A DNA stretch of 9,729 nucleotides from NCBI GenBank assembly GCA_035255485.1, contig DATEZO010000313.1, positions 1 to 9,729 on the forward strand, written 5' to 3'. The notes under the pieces were generated by a model. That model had not been told where the DNA came from. It was given only the letters and a program-made list of their open reading frames with translations, and did no database searches. How positions within the stretch are numbered: the first letter of the stretch is position 1; each line of letters opens with the position of its first letter. Source of the DNA: DATEZO01 sp035255485. GTDB lineage: Bacteria; Pseudomonadota; Gammaproteobacteria; Burkholderiales; Burkholderiaceae_D. The position numbers and the translations under genes were made by a program. Shown one piece after another: positions 1 to 6,373 of this stretch.

Positions 1-440
1 TGGCGCTCGGCGCGCGTTTTCAACGATGCCAGATCGGAGCCGGAGCCCGGCTCGGAATAGCCCTGGCACCACCAGTCGTCGCAATTCAGGATGCGTGGCA
101 GGTAATAGCGCTTTTGCGCTTCGTTACCGAACGCCATGATCACCGGGCCCACCATCGCGACACCGAATGGCAGGATAGGCGGTGTGCCGGCGCGCGCGCA
201 CTCTTCTTCCCATATATGCCGCTGCACTGCGGACCAGCCGGTACCGCCATATTCGACCGGCCAGCCGGCGCCTACCCATCCCTGCCGGGCGACGATCTTG
301 TGCCAGCGCACATAATCGCCTTTCGTCAACCGCTTGTGATTGAGCATCTTGTGCTGCAAATCTTGCGGCAGGTTTGCGTCGAGATACGCATGCACCTTGT
401 CCCGGAAGGCCAGATCATCCGCTGTGTAGTGCAAATCCAT
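1..440 (-). CDS. Acyl-CoA dehydrogenase, N-terminal part (3' end outside window)
   Basis: This is a flavoprotein that would oxidise an acyl-CoA to the 2,3-enoyl-CoA with FAD, passing electrons to electron-transfer flavoprotein, in the cytoplasm. Reading the minus strand from the ATG at 440-438 gives 146 codons without a stop before the window edge. The helical N-terminal domain is recognisable (GWPVEYGGTGWS, then ACAD-like text with many aromatic residues), followed by the FAD/substrate-binding signature WWCQGYSEPGSGSDLASL at residues 123-140. The start is set by a perfect AGGAGG four bases upstream. About 60% of a usual 380-400 residue protein is missing, including the catalytic base region, so the substrate cannot be named; the style recalls large subunits of pimeloyl-CoA-type or aromatic-acid dehydrogenases. 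It is divergent from all other genes here and probably unrelated to the polysaccharide genes. Family call is sure; substrate is unknown. Confidence 0.93.
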   Translation of the reverse strand, partial: MDLHYTADDLAFRDKVHAYLDANLPQDLQHKMLNHKRLTKGDYVRWHKIVARQGWVGAGWPVEYGGTGWSAVQRHIWEEECARAGTPPILPFGVAMVGPVIMAFGNEAQKRYYLPRILNCDDWWCQGYSEPGSGSDLASLKTRAER

Positions 441-444
441 GCTG

Positions 445-450
445 CCTCCT
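445..450 (-). promoter_or_regulatory. Shine-Dalgarno of the acyl-CoA dehydrogenase
   Basis: The minus strand reads AGGAGG, a full match to the anti-Shine-Dalgarno core, four bases before the ATG at 440. It fixes the start of the acyl-CoA dehydrogenase and suggests efficient translation. Confidence 0.85.
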
Positions 451-488
451 TGATATTTCATCCTGAAAAGCACGATCGTTCCAAAATT

Positions 489-494
489 ATTATA
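489..494 (-). promoter_or_regulatory. Probable sigma-70 -10 box for the acyl-CoA dehydrogenase
   Basis: The minus strand reads TATAAT exactly, about 50 bases upstream of the acyl-CoA dehydrogenase start. Transcription would begin near 482 and give a leader of about 40 bases. No good -35 match sits 16-18 bases upstream (the hexamer there is CATCAA-like), so the promoter is either activator-dependent or the match is chance. Nothing else in this stretch is a better candidate. Confidence 0.45.
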
Positions 495-1022
495 CAGCGA
501 TCTGCTAACCGTTGATGCCTTCCGCTTCACTGTCAGCAATTGTTACAAACAACATAATTTGACATATCTCATATGGGAATCGCGCTTCATGAGGCAATCT
601 TTCCAAAATCCAAAAAAATGAGAGCGATAAGTGAAAATTATTTTTGCACCGCATTTTCATTACATTAACAATGCCAAAACAAGACAGAGCCCCCATTTCC
701 TTGCTCCTGCGCTGCATTGCCTGGCGGGGCTTCGCTGGCAATCATTGCCACAATTTATCTATGCGCATCTGCTCACGACATTGGGTTGGACACGCATCTG
801 CTTTGAGAAAGATCAACCTTATTTAGTAACATTTTGACACGCGATATGTCCGACGATGTACGGACGCTGTGTTGCAGCCCGCAATATCGGAATAAAGCAT
901 CCGGAAACGCATGCAAAGCATTTGCCAAGCATGAATAGCAAATATTGATGCTACACACGAACAAACACCCAAAAACCCCGGAGTGCATATCGGGTTCCAA
1001 ACCTGAGGTCATACTTGTCCCC
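495..1022. other. AT-rich intergenic region between divergent genes
   Basis: No reading frame here looks like a gene: the open frames are 60-80 codons, lack Shine-Dalgarno sites, overlap each other on both strands and show no recognisable protein pattern. The stretch holds several possible control elements: a small dyad TTGTT-ACA-AACAA at 540-552, a 15-base dyad TGGCAA-TCA-TTGCCA at 736-750, a direct repeat CGCATCTGCT at 764-773 and 793-802, an isolated TTGACA at 834-839 with only a weak -10 (TGTACG at 857-862), and a foldable element at 842-889. It presumably carries promoters for both flanking genes, but only the minus-strand -10 box is convincing. Confidence 0.6.
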
Positions 1023-1970
1023 ATGAATATGAATAAAAACCTTATCCCCCCCCAGCCTTTTTTACGTGGCGATCTTGTTGAGATACGCAGCATGCGCGAA
1101 ATTGCGGAAACACTGGATGAGAATGGCAAATTCGATGGCATGCCGTTCATGCCTGAAATGGTTCAATATTGTGGCCGCCAGTTTCGTGTTTATCGCCGCG
1201 CAGACAAAACCTGCGTGGCTGGCTACGGCCTGCGTCGCATGAATTCGGCAGTGTTTCTTGAAGAATTACGGTGTGATGGCTCCGCCCATGATGGCTGCCA
1301 GCGGACATGCCTTTTTTTCTGGAAAGAAGCCTGGTTGAAACCTGCGAAGGAAATTGACCCCTCATCAAAAATGGGCTTGCAGCCACAGGATGACAATACG
1401 CGCTGGTTGAAACAACTTCCAACACGTCAAGACGATAGATATTTCTGTCAATCTACTGAACTCTACGCCGCCACTTCGGAGCTTTCCCGTTGGAGCATCA
1501 AACAATTCATACAGGAAATTCGTTACGGTGAACTTTCCATTCGCGATTTTCTGATTATCGTGTGGCGTACGGCAACACATCGTTTTCTGGGGTGGTCCGA
1601 ACCTGGTACGTTATTCGGATCGAGAACTCAAAATCACAAAGGAGATTTGAATCTGGAGGCAGGTGAGTGGGTTAATGTAAAAAAGGCAGAGAAAATTCGC
1701 GCCTGCCTGGATTCCAATGGCAATAATTGCGGTCTTTCATTCATTCCCGGCATGTCGAAGAGTATCGGAGGCAGATACCAAGTGCAATTTCCGATAAACA
1801 AAATCATTATCGAGCAAACTGGGAAAATGGCTCACCTGACCCATACAGTTGCCTTGAAAGGGGTCATTTGCCAAGGGGCATGCTCCAGGAATTGCCCTCG
1901 GAGTGAATACTACTTTTGGCGTGAAAGCTGGCTCAGTCGTGCCGAAGCTCCTAATCGTTCGCCTCAATAA
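1023..1970 (+). CDS. Uncharacterised protein with two diverged copies of a cysteine-rich domain
   Basis: I do not recognise a named function. The frame is open from 945 (TTG, then ATG at 948), but those starts lack a ribosome site; ATG 1023 has GAGGT 13 bases upstream and begins just before the first conserved block, so it is preferred (315 residues; 341 from 945). Numbered from 945, copy 1 covers about residues 41-131: GDLVEIRSMREIAETLDENG, FMPEM, cysteines 76, 90, 110, 118 and 122, ending FFWKEAWL. Copy 2 covers about 240-330: GEWVNVKKAEKIRACLDSNG, FIPGM, cysteines 309, 313 and 317, ending YFWRESWL. The linker (132-239) is unlike either. There is no signal peptide or membrane segment, so a cytoplasmic protein is likely. 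The clustered cysteines suggest metal or Fe-S binding, which is inference. The gene is more AT-rich than the downstream genes. It may belong to the polysaccharide locus only by position. Confidence 0.8.
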   Translation: MNMNKNLIPPQPFLRGDLVEIRSMREIAETLDENGKFDGMPFMPEMVQYCGRQFRVYRRADKTCVAGYGLRRMNSAVFLEELRCDGSAHDGCQRTCLFFWKEAWLKPAKEIDPSSKMGLQPQDDNTRWLKQLPTRQDDRYFCQSTELYAATSELSRWSIKQFIQEIRYGELSIRDFLIIVWRTATHRFLGWSEPGTLFGSRTQNHKGDLNLEAGEWVNVKKAEKIRACLDSNGNNCGLSFIPGMSKSIGGRYQVQFPINKIIIEQTGKMAHLTHTVALKGVICQGACSRNCPRSEYYFWRESWLSRAEAPNRSPQ

Positions 1971-2522
1971 GCTAGCCGGCCAGCTTGCTTTGCATTGTCT
2001 TTCCAGTGTTTCAAAGTACAGTGGGCCGACTTTGTTCATCACAATGATTTTTCAGTCTGGAAGCGTGCTGAATCAAAATTGCTAAGTGCCAATCATTCAG
2101 CAATCGAGGTTGCCTTGCGCCCCTCTCATGCAACACCGAAATTGGATTCAGCAAATAATCAAGTCGAATATAAAGCTTCCAATTTTTATATTGCCCTCAA
2201 CAAGTTCATTCATCGCAATTGATATACCGCATCTCATGGCGGCAAAACATGTAACAACATGTCTCCATGGACTCAAAACGAAATAACACAGGCAAAGCAT
2301 ATGCCCTGCAATCATTTTTCTTTCACATTTCGACGCGGCACAATTGGATTTCACTGACATGAATTTCCGTAATCAGTGGTTATGCAGTGCTTGATTCACT
2401 GTCACATGGTATGCGGCTTCACAAAGAGGCAATGTCGATCAGCATAAAGCACTTTAATCCCGGTGCGCAGTCTTGCTCTTTTCTTTTCAAAATGTGCACG
2501 CATCCGACGATGATCAGATGAA
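1971..2522. other. Long AT-rich stretch with no convincing gene
   Basis: All three plus-strand frames are broken by stops at short intervals, and the longest open frames on either strand (about 60-100 codons) have no ribosome site or recognisable protein pattern. Immediately after the upstream stop there is an imperfect dyad (AAGCTAG-CCGG-CCAGCTT, about 1969-1986) without a following T-run, so it is a poor terminator. Four CACTG/CAGTG pentamers lie at 2352-2401. No promoter with both -35 and -10 elements was found ahead of the hydrolase gene. The stretch could be a decayed gene remnant or a long regulatory leader; the sequence does not decide. Confidence 0.55.
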
Positions 2523-3539
2523 ATGCCCGTAACTATCCGGATAATTCCAATGAGACAGATTTATGAATATCATCCCATATTTGGTTATCGGTTCGTTCCC
2601 AACCTGAAGGCGCGCATACCGCATGAAGCAGGTGGATATTTATTGCAGGTAAATGAAGCGGGATTCCGCTCCAACCACCCATTCCCGATGCAGCGCCCGA
2701 AAGGACGTCGCCGAGTGCTTTTTTTCGGCGATTCGTTCACTGCGGGCGATGGCGTGTCGAACCATCAGCGCTATACCGACCTCCTTGAAGCGCACATTCC
2801 CGCATTGCAAACCTGCAATTTCGGCTTATCCGCAACTGGCACCGAGCAACAGTATCTGGCATGGCGCGAGTTTGCACGGGATATGGAACACGACCTCGTG
2901 GTGATCGCAGTGTTTGTTGAAAACGTACGACGCATCGTGGCCCGATATCGTCCGCATAACGATGACAAGGGCCGCGAGCATATCTATGCCAAGCCCTACT
3001 ACACCCTCGAAGGCGAAGAGCTGCGACTGCATCATGTCCCGCCACGACGCGAGCCTCTCGAACCGCACGAAATGTCGCCAGAAGAGAATGAAACGGTGGA
3101 TCGGAGCGGGCGGTTCCTGCTGCTTCGGAAGGTGGTAAACGCACTTGGCGCCAAGGAAACAGTGCAACGGTTGACACACTATCAGCCGGTACCCGCATAC
3201 GATTCGCCCGACACGCCCGGCTGGAAGCTGATGCGGGCCATTCTCACACAATGGGTGCGCGCGATCAAAAAACCGGTGGTGCTCATGCCGATTCCGCTTT
3301 CCCAGCACATGGATGAAACAAGCGATGCTGCGCCGTACCAGGCCAGGTTTCGCGAATTGGCGGCCGAACTGGGATGCACACTGCACGACCCACTGCCCGA
3401 TTTGCTCCAGTACGATGCAGCACAGCGCCGGCGCTTTCGCTTCGAAAAAGACGTGCACTTTACACCGGAAGGCCATGCTGCGCTTGCCAGATCTCTCGCT
3501 CCCGTCATAGAACGGCTGCTCGACGAAAGATCCGTCTGA
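2523..3539 (+). CDS. SGNH/GDSL hydrolase-like protein
   Basis: This family cleaves or transfers acyl esters, often O-acetyl groups on carbohydrates. The 338-residue product has the block GDSFTAGDGV with the nucleophile Ser71, an oxyanion-type block NFGLSATGTEQQYL (99-112, Gly101), a block with Asn134 (VFVENVRR), and the C-terminal DVHFTPEGH with Asp310 and His312. The N-terminal text HPIFGYRFVPN then VNEAGFRSN is typical of SGNH proteins found in polysaccharide loci. There is no signal peptide or membrane segment, so it probably acts in the cytoplasm, possibly on a precursor. ATG 2550 (codon 10) is an equally possible start; neither has a strong Shine-Dalgarno. The carbamoyltransferase follows 61 bases later on the same strand without an obvious promoter or terminator, so the two are probably co-transcribed. 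All expected catalytic residues seem present; substrate and direction (esterase or acyltransferase) are unknown. Confidence 0.88.
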   Translation: MPVTIRIIPMRQIYEYHPIFGYRFVPNLKARIPHEAGGYLLQVNEAGFRSNHPFPMQRPKGRRRVLFFGDSFTAGDGVSNHQRYTDLLEAHIPALQTCNFGLSATGTEQQYLAWREFARDMEHDLVVIAVFVENVRRIVARYRPHNDDKGREHIYAKPYYTLEGEELRLHHVPPRREPLEPHEMSPEENETVDRSGRFLLLRKVVNALGAKETVQRLTHYQPVPAYDSPDTPGWKLMRAILTQWVRAIKKPVVLMPIPLSQHMDETSDAAPYQARFRELAAELGCTLHDPLPDLLQYDAAQRRRFRFEKDVHFTPEGHAALARSLAPVIERLLDERSV

Positions 3540-3544
3540 TTAGC

Positions 3545-3560
3545 GTGGCCAGGCAGCCAC
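3545..3560 (+). other. Small hairpin between hydrolase and carbamoyltransferase genes
   Basis: GTGGC (3545-3549) can pair with GCCAC (3556-3560) around a six-base loop. It is followed by A's, not T's, so it does not look like an intrinsic terminator for the plus strand. It may slow degradation or affect translation of the downstream gene, or be chance. Confidence 0.3.
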
Positions 3561-3600
3561 AAAAATAGTGCATCACAGCGCTAAAACACACAGGTGCAAA

Positions 3601-5448
3601 ATGGCAAAAACAATTCTCGGAATCTCGGCCTTTTATCACGACTCGGCTGCGGCCCTGATCCAGGGCGGCGAAATCATCGCTGCAGCGCAGGAGGAGCGCT
3701 TCACGCGCAAGAAGCACGATCCACGTTTCCCCGGCCACGCAATCAACTACTGCCTGGAAGAAGCCTTTATCGATGCCACGGATATCGATGCCGTGATTTT
3801 TTACGATAACCCCCTGGCCACGTTTGATCGTGTGGTCGAAAACGCTCTTGCCGCTGGCGCACGCGGGCGAGAGCAATTCATGCAGGCCGCACACTCGATA
3901 TTGGGCGACAAGATCTGGGTCAACCAGTATGTCAACCGTGCCATCGGTTCCGTTGGCCGCGAAGGACGAGTACTGTTCGCCGAGCATCACATGGCACATG
4001 CCGCAAGCGCATTTTATCCATCGCCTTTCGAGAGCGCGGCGATTCTTACACTCGACGGCGTCGGCGAGTGGGCCACCACCAGCCTGGGCGCAGGGCGCGG
4101 CAAGGATATCGAGCTGTTCGATGAAATCGATTACCCGCATTCGCTGGGCCTGCTGTATAGCGCATTCACTTATTTTTGCGGCTTCAAGGTCAATTCCGGC
4201 GAATACAAGCTGATGGGCCTGGCACCCTATGGCGAACCGAAGTATTACGATGCGATTCGCCGGCATCTGATCGATGTGCGCGATGACGGATCGTATTGCC
4301 TCGACATGTCGTATTTCGGATACCTTGACGGCATGGTAATGACCAGCGGACGTTTCGCCACCCTGTTCGGAGGCCCTGCGCGGCAAGCCGAATCACCAAT
4401 TACACGGCGTGAAATGGATCTCGCCGCCAGCGTGCAAAAGCTGACCGAGGAAATCGTACTGAAAACGGCACGGTACCTGCGCAAGATAACCGGCGAAAAA
4501 AATATCGTGATGGCTGGCGGCGTAGCGCTCAACTGCGTCGCCAATGGCAAGCTGGTCGCCGAAGGGATATTCGACAAGGTCTGGATCCAGCCCGCCGCAG
4601 GTGACGCAGGCGGCTCGCTCGGCGCTGCTCTGCTCGCGAACCACATGTATTTCAACGAGCCGCGCACTGTCGATCCGGGAGGACGCGATGCACAGAAAGG
4701 CAGCTACCTGGGACCGCGCTACTCCAGCGAGGAAGTAAAAGCATTTCTCGAACGAAAGAATCTTCCGCATGAATGCATTCCGGATGCCGAAGAACGCATG
4801 AAAACTGTCGCACGTGCGATTGCCGAAGGCAAGATTATCGGCTGGTTTTCAGGCCGCATGGAATTCGGACCACGTTCGCTTGGAGCGCGGTCAATCCTGG
4901 GCGACCCGCGCAGCAAGCAGATCCAGTCGATCATGAACCTGAAGATCAAATACCGGGAATCATTCAGGCCATTCGCGCCAAGCGTACTGCGTGAGCGGTG
5001 CATGGAATACTTTGACCTGGAATGCGAGAGCCCGTACATGCTGCTCATTGCGCCAGTGCAAAAGAAACGTCTGCTGCCCATGGACATGGCGCATTTCGAC
5101 AGTGGCGATGACGACATGATGGCGGTGATCAATCAGCCCAGGAGCGATGTGCCTGCCGTTACGCATGTTGACTACTCCGCGCGCATCCAGACCGTCGATT
5201 CGCACACACATCCAGAATATCGCGCCCTCATCGAGGCGTTCGAGGCGCTTACCGGCTGCGGAATGCTGGTTAACACGTCATTCAATGTGCGCGGCGAACC
5301 GATCGTTTGCAGCCCACAGGATGCTTACCGATGTTTCATGCGCACCGAGATGGACCTTCTGGTGCTGGAAGATACGCTTGTGTGGCGGAAGGATCAGCCA
5401 CATGTCGAAGATCAGGAAAACTGGAAGGAAACCTATGAACTTGACTAA
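3601..5448 (+). CDS. O-carbamoyltransferase of the NodU/CmcH family
   Basis: The enzyme would transfer a carbamoyl group from carbamoyl phosphate, via carbamoyl-adenylate, onto a hydroxyl, most likely of a sugar. ATG 3601 is chosen because AGGTG lies five bases upstream and ILGISAFYHDSAAAL follows at once, as in the family; a GTG at 3568 would add 11 unlikely residues. The 615 residues show the Kae1-like domain (HDSAA at 13-17, EHHMAHAASAF with His129 and His133, LTLDGVGEW with Asp152, GEYKLMGLAPYGEP, AGGVALNC at 305-312, GDAGGSLGAAL with Asp335), then the YrdC-like C-terminal part (GRMEFGPRSLGARSI at 418-432, KYRESFRPFAPS, LVNTSFNVRGEPIV at 556-569). The two His and two Asp fit the metal-ligand pattern known from TobZ. 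Length is normal and no key motif is missing. It is cytoplasmic. Neighbouring nucleotide-sugar genes suggest a polysaccharide precursor as acceptor; that part is inference. Confidence 0.95.
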   Translation: MAKTILGISAFYHDSAAALIQGGEIIAAAQEERFTRKKHDPRFPGHAINYCLEEAFIDATDIDAVIFYDNPLATFDRVVENALAAGARGREQFMQAAHSILGDKIWVNQYVNRAIGSVGREGRVLFAEHHMAHAASAFYPSPFESAAILTLDGVGEWATTSLGAGRGKDIELFDEIDYPHSLGLLYSAFTYFCGFKVNSGEYKLMGLAPYGEPKYYDAIRRHLIDVRDDGSYCLDMSYFGYLDGMVMTSGRFATLFGGPARQAESPITRREMDLAASVQKLTEEIVLKTARYLRKITGEKNIVMAGGVALNCVANGKLVAEGIFDKVWIQPAAGDAGGSLGAALLANHMYFNEPRTVDPGGRDAQKGSYLGPRYSSEEVKAFLERKNLPHECIPDAEERMKTVARAIAEGKIIGWFSGRMEFGPRSLGARSILGDPRSKQIQSIMNLKIKYRESFRPFAPSVLRERCMEYFDLECESPYMLLIAPVQKKRLLPMDMAHFDSGDDDMMAVINQPRSDVPAVTHVDYSARIQTVDSHTHPEYRALIEAFEALTGCGMLVNTSFNVRGEPIVCSPQDAYRCFMRTEMDLLVLEDTLVWRKDQPHVEDQENWKETYELD

Positions 5449-5812
5449 AGACTCGACTAATAATAACGATGCGGCACACGATCTCATTGAGGTATTTTTC
5501 GATGACGTGCTGATGCCAATGGCAGCAAGCATGCGCGCCAGCGGCACAGAACCGTTTCGATTGAAACCGGATGCTTCGCGTGGCAGCTACTATATGCGCC
5601 GCCCAAAGCGTTCGATGACGCGTGACGACTTCACCGCACCCTCCTGTGATGACATTAAGGATCTTGAGCTTCGCCTTGCTGCATACTGGCAATCTATTGG
5701 CCGCCACAATTTCGCCAGTGAAATTTCGCATATCGCAGCAGCGGCACGCGCCGCCTATGCGCCCGGCGAACAGGACGCCGAAGTCTCTTCATTCATCTAC
5801 ACGATGTTCTGA
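5435..5812 (+). CDS. Small hypothetical protein coupled to the carbamoyltransferase
   Basis: I do not recognise this 125-residue product. The start ATG at 5435 has GGAAGGAA ending four bases upstream and overlaps the end of the carbamoyltransferase by 14 bases in another frame, which is strong evidence for a real, translationally coupled gene. The sequence has an Asn/Asp/Thr-rich N-terminus, an acidic-hydrophobic segment (HDLIEVFFDDVLMPMAASM, about 15-33), a basic middle (YYMRRPKRSMTRDDF, about 52-66), and a helical second half with many Ala residues (LELRLAAYWQSIGRHNFASE, about 77-96). There is no signal peptide, membrane helix or cysteine cluster (one Cys). It differs from the short membrane proteins (SxtJ-like, DUF5989-like) that often follow carbamoyltransferases. 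Coupling suggests a partner or regulator of the carbamoyltransferase; that is inference. Confidence 0.85.
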   Translation: MNLTKDSTNNNDAAHDLIEVFFDDVLMPMAASMRASGTEPFRLKPDASRGSYYMRRPKRSMTRDDFTAPSCDDIKDLELRLAAYWQSIGRHNFASEISHIAAAARAAYAPGEQDAEVSSFIYTMF

Positions 5813-6373
5813 CTTGCAAGTTACCGGAACAGGCGTTCCAGCAAGAATGCATCGATTGATTTTTACGTCGTGTGCAACAACGAATGATGCCTGTTCTCAC
5901 ATCACCCTCGGAAATGAGGGTCGCCCGACCCGCAAAAAATACATAAAAAAGACGCACATTGCGCCATCTCGGTAGCAAAAGTTTTTTCGGGAAACCATCT
6001 TTGCATCAATTAGAGATACCGGTTTGCACTCCTGAACCAGCACGGTTTGCCGATGCAAATTGGAATAAACGGAAGGCAATGTTTTTCACTTGCGACCGAA
6101 TAAAGAGGGCAGGTCTCTCAATTGAGCATCCTCAATAAAGATGTTCTGCTCTCGAGGCATATTGAAATCTCTCGTTAACCTTCTTGAAATAGTTTCCTGA
6201 AAAGCACAATTAAACGTCGCTCCCATCTCATAAACGGCACGTATCGCAATTATCAATTTTGATTCTGCCCGGGAAAAATCGGCAAAGCCACCTTTCCGAT
6301 TAATAGATAAAACTTATGTGAGGCTTAGTTGAGCTACATAATCATCACCAGATGCCGTACTACATTAATATCC
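5813..6373. other. Long intergenic region upstream of the dehydratase
   Basis: No gene is supported: open frames are short, without ribosome sites, and mutually overlapping. The stretch holds a hairpin at 5826-5839, overlapping alternative hairpins at 5904-5931, a pair of CGGTTTGC direct repeats enclosed by a TTTGCATC/GATGCAAA inverted repeat at 6000-6059, and a palindrome CTCAATTGAG at 6117-6126. I found no complete sigma-70 promoter and no JUMPstart/ops element. Its length and structure suggest that the dehydratase gene has its own promoter and is separated from the carbamoyltransferase group. Confidence 0.55.
5826..5839 (+). terminator. Possible weak terminator after the small coupled gene
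   Basis: GGAAC (5826-5830) pairs with GTTCC (5835-5839) around AGGC, and an outer CTTGC/GCAAG pair (5813-5817 with 5841-5845) could extend it with a bulge. The only T-run (TTTTT at 5860-5864) comes about 15 bases after the outer stem, which is too far for a good intrinsic terminator. It lies directly after the stop at 5812, which is the right place. Confidence 0.3.

Noticed and set aside
461..473. 13-base sequence TCCTGAAAAGCAC repeated at 6195-6207
   Set aside because: One chance 13-base match is expected at about this frequency in a window of this size, and the flanks do not match.
114..515. 133-codon open frame on the plus strand
   Set aside because: It is antisense to the acyl-CoA dehydrogenase, which has a clear family signature and a perfect ribosome site.
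736..750. Possible sigma-54 promoter
   Set aside because: The spacing between TGGCA and TTGC is two bases shorter than the -24/-12 consensus.
505..837. Short overlapping open frames on both strands of the intergenic region
   Set aside because: They have no ribosome site and composition like random AT-rich sequence, and no recognisable motif.
2826..3476. 216-codon open frame on the minus strand
   Set aside because: It is antisense to the SGNH hydrolase gene, whose catalytic blocks are all present; no ribosome site or domain is seen.
3505..4386. 293-codon open frame on the minus strand
   Set aside because: It lies antisense to the carbamoyltransferase, shows no recognisable protein pattern, and is explained by the codon bias of the real gene.
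5813..6373. JUMPstart/ops antitermination element ahead of the polysaccharide genes
   Set aside because: No GGCGGTAG core or near match was found in this stretch.
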